Assembly (NCBI GenBank): GCA_034231615.1
Contig: CM067299.1
Location: 15,429,863-15,493,862 of the forward strand
DNA from: Meghimatium bilineatum
Lineage: Eukaryota; Mollusca; Gastropoda; Stylommatophora; Philomycidae
Length of the DNA stretch: 64,000 nt
Direction of reading: 5' to 3'
The position numbers and the translations under genes are program-made. The notes under the pieces are model-generated. The model saw only the letters and a list, made by a program, of their open reading frames with translations. It was not told the origin of the DNA and searched no databases. Below are positions 26,001 through 38,600 of the stretch, piece after piece. How positions within the stretch are numbered: position 1 is the first letter of the stretch; each line of letters starts with the position of its first letter.

Positions 26001-26578
26001 TTTAGTTTTGAGAATGCGCTATAGAGGGATTCCACTGTATATTTGGTTGTTCTTTAGTTTTATCCAGAATGCGCTATAGAGGGATTCTACTGTATATTTG
26101 GTTGTTTCTTAGTTTTATCCATAATGATGTGTTTCCCAAGGCAGAGAAAAAGAGGGAAGGTTTGACGTATAATTTGGACACGCAATACAAGCCGGAGTAA
26201 AAGTCAGAAGTGAGTTTCTCTACCAGCCTCACAAAATCTCTGACATAAAGAGCAAATAGATTGGCGTATTATCATCATGTGACTTTTTCCAGAACGGGGG
26301 TCTCCATTATGGATTCTCTACACACTTCGTGATTCTAGGCGAGTTGACCAGCCACAGCTTGAGACATATTTGAAAATCGGATATATCACTGTACCGTCGC
26401 CGTCCTGGACGATCTCTTCCCAGATAGATTGACGTATGATTACAGAAATTAATGCAAGGGATCAAATATTCAGTATAGAACTCAACATTCACCGGAGAAC
26501 CGATTACATATAAAGTGGGGGGGGGGGAATAAGGTCGCTGATCAACTCTGGCCAGCCCAGTCATTTGACCCCAGGAAT

Positions 26579-26621
<43 letters not shown>

Positions 26622-29600
26622 CACCACAGCTAACAAATGCTGGGCTGATAGCTACGTCCTGAATAGGATATGCTACCAATATATACTCACTAAGGGATTG
26701 TGAATACCTTACATCTACAATTAGTTTCAACAGCTGCTGAGAAAGGGGAGGGGATCTGAGAGTGCTGGCAGTTGATGACAAGAGGGAGGGGGGATTTTTA
26801 AAAAGCTGATGTCAACAAAACTGTTTTTATATATGAATAACATTAATTTGATTCATTTTCATTTTTTTCCTAGATTTTTATGCTTTTTTTTTAATTAAAG
26901 GAGGAATATATTTGATAGAAATGATTAGGAATTATCTCTTGAATTCTTGACAGTTATTAACAAATAGAAGGATGGGGATCAGAAGTTGTCCAAAAAAATG
27001 TGCAATTTATGGGTAGCCCTATTTACGACAGTGCTACTTCGCTTTTGCGATAGTGCTACTTCGTTTAGCGACAGTACTAATTCACTATCGTGACAGTGCT
27101 AGTTCGCTTTGTGACAGTACTGCTTCGCTTTTGGGAAAGTGCTACGCTTTATCAATCATTATAGGATTAATTAAGTGTGTTTGGCCCCCCACCACAAGAA
27201 AATAGCTTGTTCTGAAGTGCAAGCGACAGATCACTTATGAAAAAAAGCTCCAGCAATAACTTGAATCATCTAAGAATGTCGTGTACACAGTTATAAGTGG
27301 GTGGAATATGGAATCTACCAACAGGGCGGAACCATTCTATTTTAATGATTGATTCCATTGCACTAACCGTTACGATAGGTATAAAACCCAAACTCGACTA
27401 TGTCTAAGCCGCGACCTAGTCTAGATACATACAGTTCAGGTCGCGCCTGCATACTTACACAAACAAGGTCAAACAAGGTCAGTTTAGACAATGCAACCAC
27501 AAGGTTATTACATTAAGCAATGCTAAACCGGAAGCAAAAATACAGAGCTACATAGTGATTTATTTAGCTACATTTCGCCCAAGGCTGACGCAAGACGTAT
27601 GCTACTTATACAATCCTGTGGACTCATCGGTTTTTGCTTCAGAAGTTACAATTTTAATTTTCCCGTGAATTCTATTAGCTGTTGACACAAAGTATACACA
27701 TAACGACCAATGAAAATCACTTAAAAAGTCAAATGGCGTCATTTTTTAAGTATGAAAAAAACAACCAATCCACGGATTTATAAAACTGCGTAAAGACAGA
27801 ATTAAAGTCTGCCACATCGCCTCACACCAATACGCATCTCCATTCACTGATTAAGTAAAATGTTCATATTATGGTGATGCACCATTCTTTCAACATCGAG
27901 CGTTAATCTAATTTACACACCAAAATTTAGTATTTTATAGAATATAATTCCATATACAATACAATCCCATATACAATGCAATCCCATATACAATACAATC
28001 CCAGATACAATGCAATCACATATACAATACAATCTCAGATGTGCGTGTAGGTACTATTCTATGCTACATCACGTAACTACGCTATGTTTACGGTGAAGCC
28101 ATCAGTTGGATTTCTAGGTAAATTCTTTACCATAATTAGTTCCGTTTGGTAAGATTCTCTTCCATAGAGAATTTTTTTTTTTAAATTATATCTTCAATAA
28201 GGACATTTTAAAAAAAGTAGGATTCTCTTCCGTAAGGATTATTTCTGTTTAGTAAGATTATCTTACTAAATAGGGCGATGAACAAGAAAATGGGTGCAAG
28301 ACGACAAAGACCACCAGAACATAACAGAAGCAGAAAGACTGGTTCAAGATACACGTTTCGAATGGCTGTGATGACTGCTGCATCCTGTTCAAGATATGCT
28401 ACATGATGATGATGATTATCTTTCATATGGGCTAATTCTGCTTATCAAAATCCTTTATATAAGTACTAGTTGTTTAGTAAGATTCTCTTCCATAATGTCT
28501 AGTTCTGTTTGGTAAGATTCTCTTCCATAATGTCTAGTTCTGTTTGGTAAGATTCTCTTCCATAATGTCTAGTTCTGTTTGGTAAGATTCTCTTCCATAA
28601 TGTCTAGTTTTGTTTAGTAAGATTCTCTTCCATAGGACTAGTTCCCCATTTAGTAACATCTTTTATAAGGACTTGTTCAGTTAAGAGTCTCTTCGTAACA
28701 GAATAATTTCTGTTTAGTAAAAGAATCTTCGCAAGCAGAATAAGATCTGTTTAGCAAGAATCTCTTCGTAAACAGAATGCATTTGTATTGATGCATATTA
28801 TGTGCATATTATTTACCTTTAGTGTTTTTCCCAAACTTCCTCTACACCTCTTGCAAGAGGACAATGCTTCTACTAGATTTCAGCCAGTATGTACTCCAGA
28901 TAACAGAGATGCGATGTGTCGCGGCATAGTTTGAAATAATGACCCCTGGCGTAATAAAGGACCCGGTTACCATGGGGGAGTGTGTCACAAATAATACTTT
29001 GGAAATATATGGGTACGAATTTTGCTAGAATATTCTTTTCAGGAATAGCCATCAACGAAATATCTTTTGGCTTTTGTGTTTTGCTAGGCAGTATTTACGT
29101 TTAATAGTTTGTCATTGCTTTTCGAACAGTCCGTATGTACAATTGCTAGCTGCGGCATTTGCACCGGGTACCTTGGCAGTCATGCACGCTTTATACCTCA
29201 GCATCATAGAGCAGGACATATGGGCGGAGTGGAAATTAAATAATACGTGTAACAATAAAGAGTAAAGGAAATATTTTCATAGAAATCTAACGCAGGTTTA
29301 ATGCAGAAAATTTAAAGCAGACATTTCAGCATAGGTGGAAATATAGCCGATACGTAAGTGCTTTGGTCTCACATCCGTGAGGTCTAGAGTTCGATCCCCG
29401 ATAAGGACTTTTTTATTTTTGTTTGATGGAGTTTACAAGAGAGTTTACAGGAACTGTTGGTACAATGTCTGTGGTCAAATATATTGAAAATCAAAGACTG
29501 AAATGGTTCTTCCACTTAATGAGAAGGATGTCTTCATTATCAAGCGATAAGATATTGGAGAATGACAATTGAAATAGCAATATGTAGAATGGATTGAAGG

Positions 29601-32600
29601 ATTTACCAACTGAGACGTCACAGTAGTAGTGCATATCAAAAGACCACAGTACCATAGCCCGAAAACCGATCGCCATTCAATCATGCGACACCTTAAAGCA
29701 CAAGCAGAGAAAAGACAATAGATAGAGAAGCCGAGATACAACTACAGTTTAAATAAATAAATGTTGCATATTTCGGTACTATGATCGCAGACCTTTTTTC
29801 GTTCTTGTTTCCCATTAGTGCCTACATACGTATTTTGCGGTTAATTTATCTCAATATTATATCAATAAGCTTAACCCTAAATATAAGTATATTTAAATTA
29901 ATAAATGATAAACATAAACTGATAAATACAGGCAAGGGAAATAATCACACAGATAGGCACTAATAGGCATAACTGGGTTGGACTTCTATCACTGTACCGA
30001 CATTTCTAAAAATATTTGCAATAGTTCAATTATTTCCAATGTTGTTGATGAGCAATGAAAGACGATTAAATGTTTCCCTTAACAGATCAGTTCTAACGAT
30101 AAATAGTTTCCATAACTGTTCTAGAAATGAGCAAATCATAACAGAAATTAAAATAATAAATAAATGCTGCTAACAAATTTAAACGATGGATAAATTTGGC
30201 TCATAATAGTACATAAGTCGAAGAATTATTGTATATAACAGTTCCTTTTACATGATGAGCAAATGACAATGTAAGCTCTAATGATGAAAGATAACATCTC
30301 AGACGGATCAATGCTGGTAATGAAAGCTTAGATGGTGAAAAATTGATATCGATAACAACTCAAATGACGAATGAATGATTTCAATAACAGTTGAAATGAT
30401 GAATAAATGATATCAATATTAGTTCAAATGATGAATGAATGTTTTCAATAACAGTTCAAATGATGAATGAATGATATCAATAACCGCTCAAATGATGAAT
30501 GAATGATTTCAGTAACAGTTCAAATGATGAATGATTTCAATAACAGCTCAAATGATGAATGAATTATTTCAATATTAGTTCAAATTATGAATGAATGATT
30601 TCAATAACAGTTCAAATGATGAATGAATGATTTCAATATTAGTTCAAATGATGAATGTTTTCAATAACAGCTCAAATGGTGAATGAATGTTTTCAAGAAC
30701 AGCTCAAATGATAAATGAATGATGCCAATAGCAACTCAACAAATGTTGCCCATAACATCACACTTGTTGAAATATTGTTATAGAATAAACAATGCAGTAT
30801 GTTTTTGAGAAAAGATGTCTCGCTATGAAATCTGAACCAGTCGTGCACTGCCACGTCTTATACTTGAGGAAACTAAACGATATATCAACAAGTTTAAAAC
30901 GCTTTTCTCCTAGTTCGTAATGTGTGCCCAGTGTTGACATTCGAATGGTGGTTGCCGAATATGAATGTTATCAGGATATGCGAACTACAGTTTCCTGTCA
31001 ACTTTGCCAAGCCACTACAAATGGTACAATACGATGAAGTGCATTTTTAGACAAGTCCCGCACTTCGCACTGAAAAGGATACAATAACTTGGCTCTTTTT
31101 CTGATACGACACCGCATGGTCTTTTATATAAGACACCGCTTAAAAACTCAAATGGACATTCTTTCTAAAAAGAAAATTGACGTTTTATGACATTATGGAA
31201 ATGCACGCATTGTCAATCACGTTCTGCAGGCTTCAGTGAATAAAGTAAAATAAAAATGCACATATGAAAGATTTATGATAAACTTAGGAACAAATAAGTT
31301 TGTGCAAATAGAAAAAAAACCGTTCCATTATGTTTCAACCAGTGAATAACATTTCATCCTATAACTCTCTACTACAAGATGTTCTGTTCCTTGTTTGAAA
31401 TCTTCACCTTTTGTATTTTGTATTTTGTCGGAGCCCGAAAGAGGAGTAAAAAATGGCAACACTGTTTACGTTCCATGTTGGAAGAAGCGACTAAGGAGGT
31501 TATGGAGTGGAGTTTGCTGTCCTATCCCATATCGAGTTAAAGTGACCCAGAAACCATGTTGAAGTCGGAAGTGTCTGACGAAAGCTGCATATATCTCAAC
31601 AGTGCTGTAAACTATGAAACAAAGCAGTCGTTTCCGGATTACATCATGCTAATCTGCATAGTTTGAGAACCTACGCAGGATAGTAGCTCAGATGTTAGTG
31701 CACCGTCTTCAGAGTACGGTGAATCAATGTTCAATTTCCAATTCAACAGGAAATATTTTTAAATCACCCACGGTTCCTATGTCGACCCGGCTGCTACAAT
31801 GGTTACCAAACCTTGTGGGACAGTAAGGGCAGAGGTCGTGATACCGATTACATTATCCGTTGGTAAGACGTTGCTCAATGAAAAATGCATGCCTAACAGT
31901 CTTTCACAATACCCTTCAAGTGTGAATAAGGGAAACTGACCATTGCGGTCATGTACACTATTTAACTTAGTACATGAGCTCTCAAAATGATTGCATGTAC
32001 ACTGTTTCACTTAGTGCAAGAGACAACACACTGATACGCGTACTATTATACTTAGTACATGAGACATCAAACTGATTGCATGTACACTATTCTACTTAGT
32101 ACATGAGACATCAAACTGATTGCATGTACACTATTCTACTTAGTACATGAGACAAACTGACTGCATGTACACTACTTCGGACAATCAATAAAAGGTAATA
32201 CTGCTAGTAAAACCGCACACTACTAAATTATATTGTTATAAAATAAACATTGCAGTACGTTTTTGAAAAAAAAAAGACTCATAAGAGGAGTATCAGAAAA
32301 GATGGGTCTATCACTGCAACTACATGTTGTTCTTTATTCTGAAAACCTTCATAAACTTCATATGCTAGAACTTCTGTATTTGTGACTCTCTTCTGGGTCA
32401 CTACTTCGGACAGAAGACTTTAAACTTATTACAGGCACAGCTCTCTAGATACAAGTGTATGCTGATCTGTTTATGTAAGAATTATAGTAAACAAAGACCA
32501 GCGGTGACGTTTCTCAGTGGGGACTATGTTACTTTTATTATGAACTATTTGATTAAAATAGAAATAGTCAAAGATTTGGGTGACAGGATTGAGTGTAATG

Positions 32601-35600
32601 TAATCATTATTTTGTATGGCATTGATATTGCCAAACTGGACGTGGTCCGCGGTTGAAAAGCAGGTTCTTACCAAAATAGCCTCATGTTTAAGAACTTATA
32701 AACAGCAAGCTCCTAGATAAGCCGTATCGAACTGATAATCTAGAAGGAAATTGTGGAACTAGGAGATTGACTTTTCGGCTACCAAGATTTAATTGGCGAG
32801 TTTTAGTTGACAAGAAATATCACAATGTTTTGAAATGTATATCTTCTTCTTGTTTAACTTTCTTCCAAATTTAACATGTCTAAGTGCACAGCTGCATAGT
32901 CAGTGGTTGGCTAAAACCTAAGTGCACAGCTGCATAGTCAGTGGTTGGCTAAAACCTAAGTGCACAGCTCATAGTCAGTGGTTGGCTAAAACCTAAGTGC
33001 ACAGCTGCATAGTCAGTGGTTGGCTAAAACCTACTTTCACAGCTGCATAGTCAGTGGTTGGCTAAAACCTAAGTGCATAGCTGCATAGTCAGTGTTTGGA
33101 TAAAACCTAAGTGCTCAGCTCATAGTCAGTGGTTGGCTAAAACCTAAGTGTACAGCTGCATAGTCAGTGGTTGGCTAAAACCTACATTCACAGCTGCATA
33201 GTCAGTGGTTGGCTAAAACCTAAGTTCACAGCTGCATAGTCAGTGGTTGGCTAAAACCTAAGTGCACAGCTGCATAGTCAGTGGTTGCTAAAACCTAAGT
33301 GCACAGCTGCATAGTCAGTGGTTGTCAAAAACCTAAGTGCACAGATGCATAGTCAGTGGTTGGCTAAAACCTACTTTCACAGCTGCATAGTCAGTGGTTG
33401 GCTAAAACCTAAGTGCACAGCTGCATAGTCAGTGGTTGGCTAAAACCTAAGTTGCGCAGCTGCATAGTCAGTGGTTGGCTAAAACCTAAGTGCACAGCTG
33501 CATAGTCAGTGGTTGGCTAAAACCTAAGTGCACAGCTGCATAGTCAGTGGTTGGCTAAAACCTAAGTGCACAGCTGCATAGTCAGTGGTTGGCTAAAACG
33601 TACTTTCACAGCTGCATAGTCAGTGGTTGGCTAAAACCTAAGTGCACAGCAGCATAGTCAGTGGTTGGCTAAAACCTAAGTGCACAGCTGCATAGTCAGT
33701 GGTTGGCTAAAACCTACTTTCACAGCTGCATAGTCAGTGGTTGGCTAAAACCTAAGTGCACAGCTGCATAGTCAGTGGTTGGCTAAAACCTAAGTACACA
33801 CCTGCATAGTCAGTGGTTGGCTAAAACCTAAGTGCACAGCTGCATAGCCAGTAGTTGGCTACAACCTAAGTGCACAGCTGCATAGTCTGTGGTTGGCTAA
33901 AAACGTCCTGATTACTATTACCTTTGCACTTGTTCAGAAGCGATGTCAACATTCCTCGACCTACCCAGAGCAGGAGATCATAGACTACTAGGTGGCTGGG
34001 AAAGGTATTTTCTTTATTTGAAAGTCGAATAACTCGAAACCCATGTCTGCTGGTTGCCGGGTGCGTTTACTCTACACTACCCCGTCTCGGCTCTCTATTA
34101 TAGAGGAGAGAGTGGAAGGTTTATAGAATTTAGGGGGGTTAGCAAGGTGGGTGGGGATTTGAGCCCTTTAGTAAGTTTGCGATAAGTATCTAATTTTGAA
34201 ATCAAGACAATAACTTTAGCACTAGATGCCAGGGAACTGATGATGGTTAGATGTCAGGGAACTGATGATGGTTAGATGTCAGGGAACTGATGATGGTTAG
34301 ATGTCAGGGAACTGATGATGGTTAGATGTCAGGGAACTGATGATGGTTAGATGTCAGGGAACTGATGATGGTTAGATGTCAGGGAACTGATGATGGTTAG
34401 ATGTCAGGGAACTGATGATGGTTAGATGTCAGGGAACTGATGATGGTTAGATGTCAGGGAACTGATGATGGTTAGATGTCAGGGAACTGATGATGGTTAG
34501 ATGTCAGGGAACTGATGATGGTTAGATGTCAGGGAACTGATGATGGTTAGATGTCAGGGAACTTATGATGGTTAGATGTCAGGGAATTTATGATGGTTTG
34601 ATGTCAGGGAACTGAAAATGGTTAGTTCTATGTATCAGTTTCAGAAATAAAACTTACATTACATTTATAAGGTATTATTGAAAAATAGGTTATACTTAAA
34701 TCACAGATCTGGTGTCGATCCAATTGAAAAAAGAAATATAGGGATATGATTGAGTGTAGACGTCATTTGTGGGGAAAAGCGTATCGTTGTCTGAATGAGA
34801 ATTGAACTTCGGTTCATCGTTGTCTTTATTACACTAAAGGGGAAAGATTATTGCCAGAGGAACAGATGAAATGAAAACAGTCAATATGAAATTACGGAGG
34901 ATTGAAGAAGGAATGTGAGAGTAAATAAGACGATACAGGAGGAGGAAACATATGTAGACTTGACAGATGAAATACCAGGAGATTTACAGAAAATCATATG
35001 TAGACTTGACAGATGAAATACCAAGAAATTTACGGAAATTAATATGTACACTTTACAGATGAAATACCAGGAGATTTACAGAATGCATATGTAGAATTGA
35101 CACGAAATACCAGGGGATTTACAGAAATTCATATGTAGATTTGATGAGTGGTCCTGGGTTCATTCCCCGGTTGAAGAGGAAATGTTTCTCAGATCGCAAC
35201 GGCTCCCGGGTCGACCCAGCCTTCAATGGGTACCGGATTAATCCGGAAAGTAAAGACTGCGAGGGAGAGGAGATGGCTACCGCCCTCATTTGCAGAGCTC
35301 TGAATTGTGAGATCGCTAACATCTCACACCCCTACGGTATTAATAAATGCTGTCAGTTACTTTACTTTTTACTTTACTATATGTAGATTTGACAGATAAA
35401 ATACCAGAAGATTCACAGAAATTCTCATGTAGACTTGGAATTTATGAGCAATGATGAGGTAGAAAGGGATGTGATACACAAAATCACGGACAATTTCGAG
35501 CGAATAGACTTTTTTTAAACGAGTTTGAGAAAGCGTGCAGGATTGACTTAATTGAATTCGGGTTGCTCTATATTTACTTTATGGAGACTTTCTACTGAGA

Positions 35601-38600
35601 GTATTACTCATAATATGTACTCCCTCGCATCAGACGTGGACCCCCAGGGATCTCCACAAAATCATTACGTTACTTGATCTTTCAGGGAGGCGAACAAAAG
35701 TTACGCGCTTTAAGTCAAACTACTTGAGCTTTAGAACCAATAAAAACAAAACAGGACGATTGTTCGACACAAAATTAACACTTAACATGAGCAGGAGTAG
35801 ACAAAGCGTATATTGATAGAAACGAGTAGAAGAATTGTGAGATTAGACAACCTAAGATAGGAATTAACATTCTTGGAAAATGAGACGAACAGACACGGCA
35901 GAATTACAACAGAAAGGTCGCAGGTTTGCTGCTCCTTTCAAATACGACACTTAGAGATGATAACTGAATAGCTTAGATATAAGAGGTAGTGAAAACTGAG
36001 GGGAAAAAGTAGGACCTGGTTGCACTTGTAGACGTGTCGTCATCAAAGAACATTCCACGAAAATGTACATGATAGTATTGTAGTGGTTAAGCTGTTCGTC
36101 TTGTGTTCAAAAGATCATAAGTTCAAATCCGGCTTGTGTCGTCTTGTTGACAAGGCGGATTTTTTCGGAGATCCCTGGGGTTTATCACTTGAAGGTACGT
36201 GCTATGAGTGGTACTCTTGGCAGGCGGCGTGCAGCTTCGTTGAGTGACAGAGTACATATGGGAAACCGAGTACAGTGAAGTCAATCCTCTACGACTTAAA
36301 AACCCTTTGAATTTTTTTGTACATGATAGTTAAAGAAAGATTTGAATAAAACAAAAGAATCAGCGCCCTTACTACCAATTTTGGTGTCTTGGGATGCACA
36401 CCTCCCCCTCCCATCTTTACACGATCTAACCTCATTTCGCTTGGGATGCACACCTCCCCCTCCCATCTTTACACGATCTAACCTCATTTCGCTTGGGATG
36501 CACACCTCCACCTCCCATCTTTACACGATCTAACCTCATTTCGATTGTGATGCTCCTGAATATTGTTTTTAGCTCTTCCGCCCAGATAGGACATCGTGGT
36601 TGACAGATTTACATTCGCATAATAGATCGAACTTTACAAAAAGAAACGCCAGGAAACAAAAGTCAAAATTGAATACTATTTTTCTTACAGAATGAGATGC
36701 CTACAGAAATGTCCAGCTTTACTATATACTACTTATACTCGATCGTTAACTCGACGCATTGCCACATTTAATTTTCTTGCTATTGTTATAGAATTTTCGT
36801 CCTGTGTACGCATGAAATTTTCTATGTTAGATGTCGCGAATTTTAATAGTGCTATGTAATACTATCAAAGTATCTGCGAATTGGAGTTCAAAGATATTAT
36901 ATCATACCGAACAAATCTATTTCTTCGGATGGACTGCAAACAAAAAAAGCTCAAAGTCAACTGGGGTCTTATTTATCTTTCTTTAAATTTTGACTTGTTA
37001 CGTCAAAAGCCAGTTCTATACAACTACATTTAAAAATCAATGAAAGGCACAAAGGTTAAACTAAATGTCCGAAGCTAAACTAAATCTCCGAGGCTAACCA
37101 AATTCGAAAACGCCAGATTTTTAAAACTTGTTCCTACAAATTTCAATATAGCAAACCCTGGCTGACAACTTAGTTTCTGCGTCGGATAAATAACTGTCTA
37201 ATTTTCCTATTTACGAGAGATGGGAAATTAAGTTGAGAAATGTCTTCATACATTTGACGCCGCCTGAAAATTAATGTTCACATCATTTTTGTGATTGTAC
37301 ATCATTTGTCTAAAGCACAACTGAGACAACAGCAGAAATTGTGTTGTGGTACATACAGCCTACTACATTGTCAACTTTCTAATTTCATTCTCGTTTAACA
37401 ACATTGAGCTTCTTTGTGCATTTTCCGTGCATTACTCTTAATTTTAGATATAGTACAGTAAACATTTCCTGATTTAATTCAAATCACAGAACAGTAAACA
37501 TGAATCTAGTTCAGTTATTACAACAAATAACCGAGGATTAGAACCCACTTTGGTTATAAAAAAGCTTTTTATTTTGCCATAAAAATAATTGAGATCGTGG
37601 TTCAGGTTATTCAGTCACTCGGCCTCATTGTTAAACTGATATGATCTCAATGTCAATATTCACTGATTTCTTGATCAACTAACGTCTGTTCAATCTACAG
37701 TGTTAATCTTCTATATTTCGTCATGCAGGCATCAATAGAATAACTAAAATAATGTTCTTGTAGCACATTTTAAATATTTTTCTAACATAACATTTAAAGA
37801 AAATAACTCTAGCTGCGAGCGTCCCGATTAAACGCGGGTTCCAGTTGGGTGTATACGTTTTGATGAAGGGACTGTCCATTAATTACTGAGAAATTAGAAG
37901 GAAGGGGGTCTGGCCTGAAAAAGTGTGACCTGTGGGGAAGGTATAGTTTGTGGGTGTTTGAAAAAAGTTGACGTCATACAACTGTTTTCAGACACACATT
38001 AAATTATTTGAAACATTCTAAAAATATGAAACAAATCATGTAGTACTATCGTACTTTTAATGCTGAACGTTTTTTAAGGAGATGGTTAAATTTGGTTTGA
38101 CATAATATTGCAGTAGGGATCCATGAATTCGAGACAATATTGCAGTAGGGATCCATGAATTCATGACATAATATTGCAGTAGGGATCCATGAATTCATGA
38201 CATAATATTGCAGTAGGGATCCACGAATTCGAGACAGTTGTTGCGAAGGTTATATATACAGTTGTGGGGCATGGACATTAAATAAAACAATAGCAAAGAA
38301 CTGAGATGCTACAGAAGAATTGTACAGAAGAATACCATGGACAGTTAAAAAGATAAATCAAGGAGTCTTAAGATCAATAAATGAAGAGGGCTTGCTCCTT
38401 AACATAAGAAAGCTATGTTTTACGGGGTAAAATAAATAGACATAACAGCATGGAAAGATTAATAGATGAAGGCAGAACGGCAATATGGAAAGAGTACGCG
38501 CAAGAATACGTTGGCGAAATTATATATCATATTGTTTAAACATGTCTCTAGCAGCGGTAGGTTAACTCGTCCAGAATCGCGGAGTGCTCAGAGAATTCAT

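Noticed and set aside
35141..35386. 81-codon plus-strand frame as a gene
   Set aside because: It lies wholly within a SINE.
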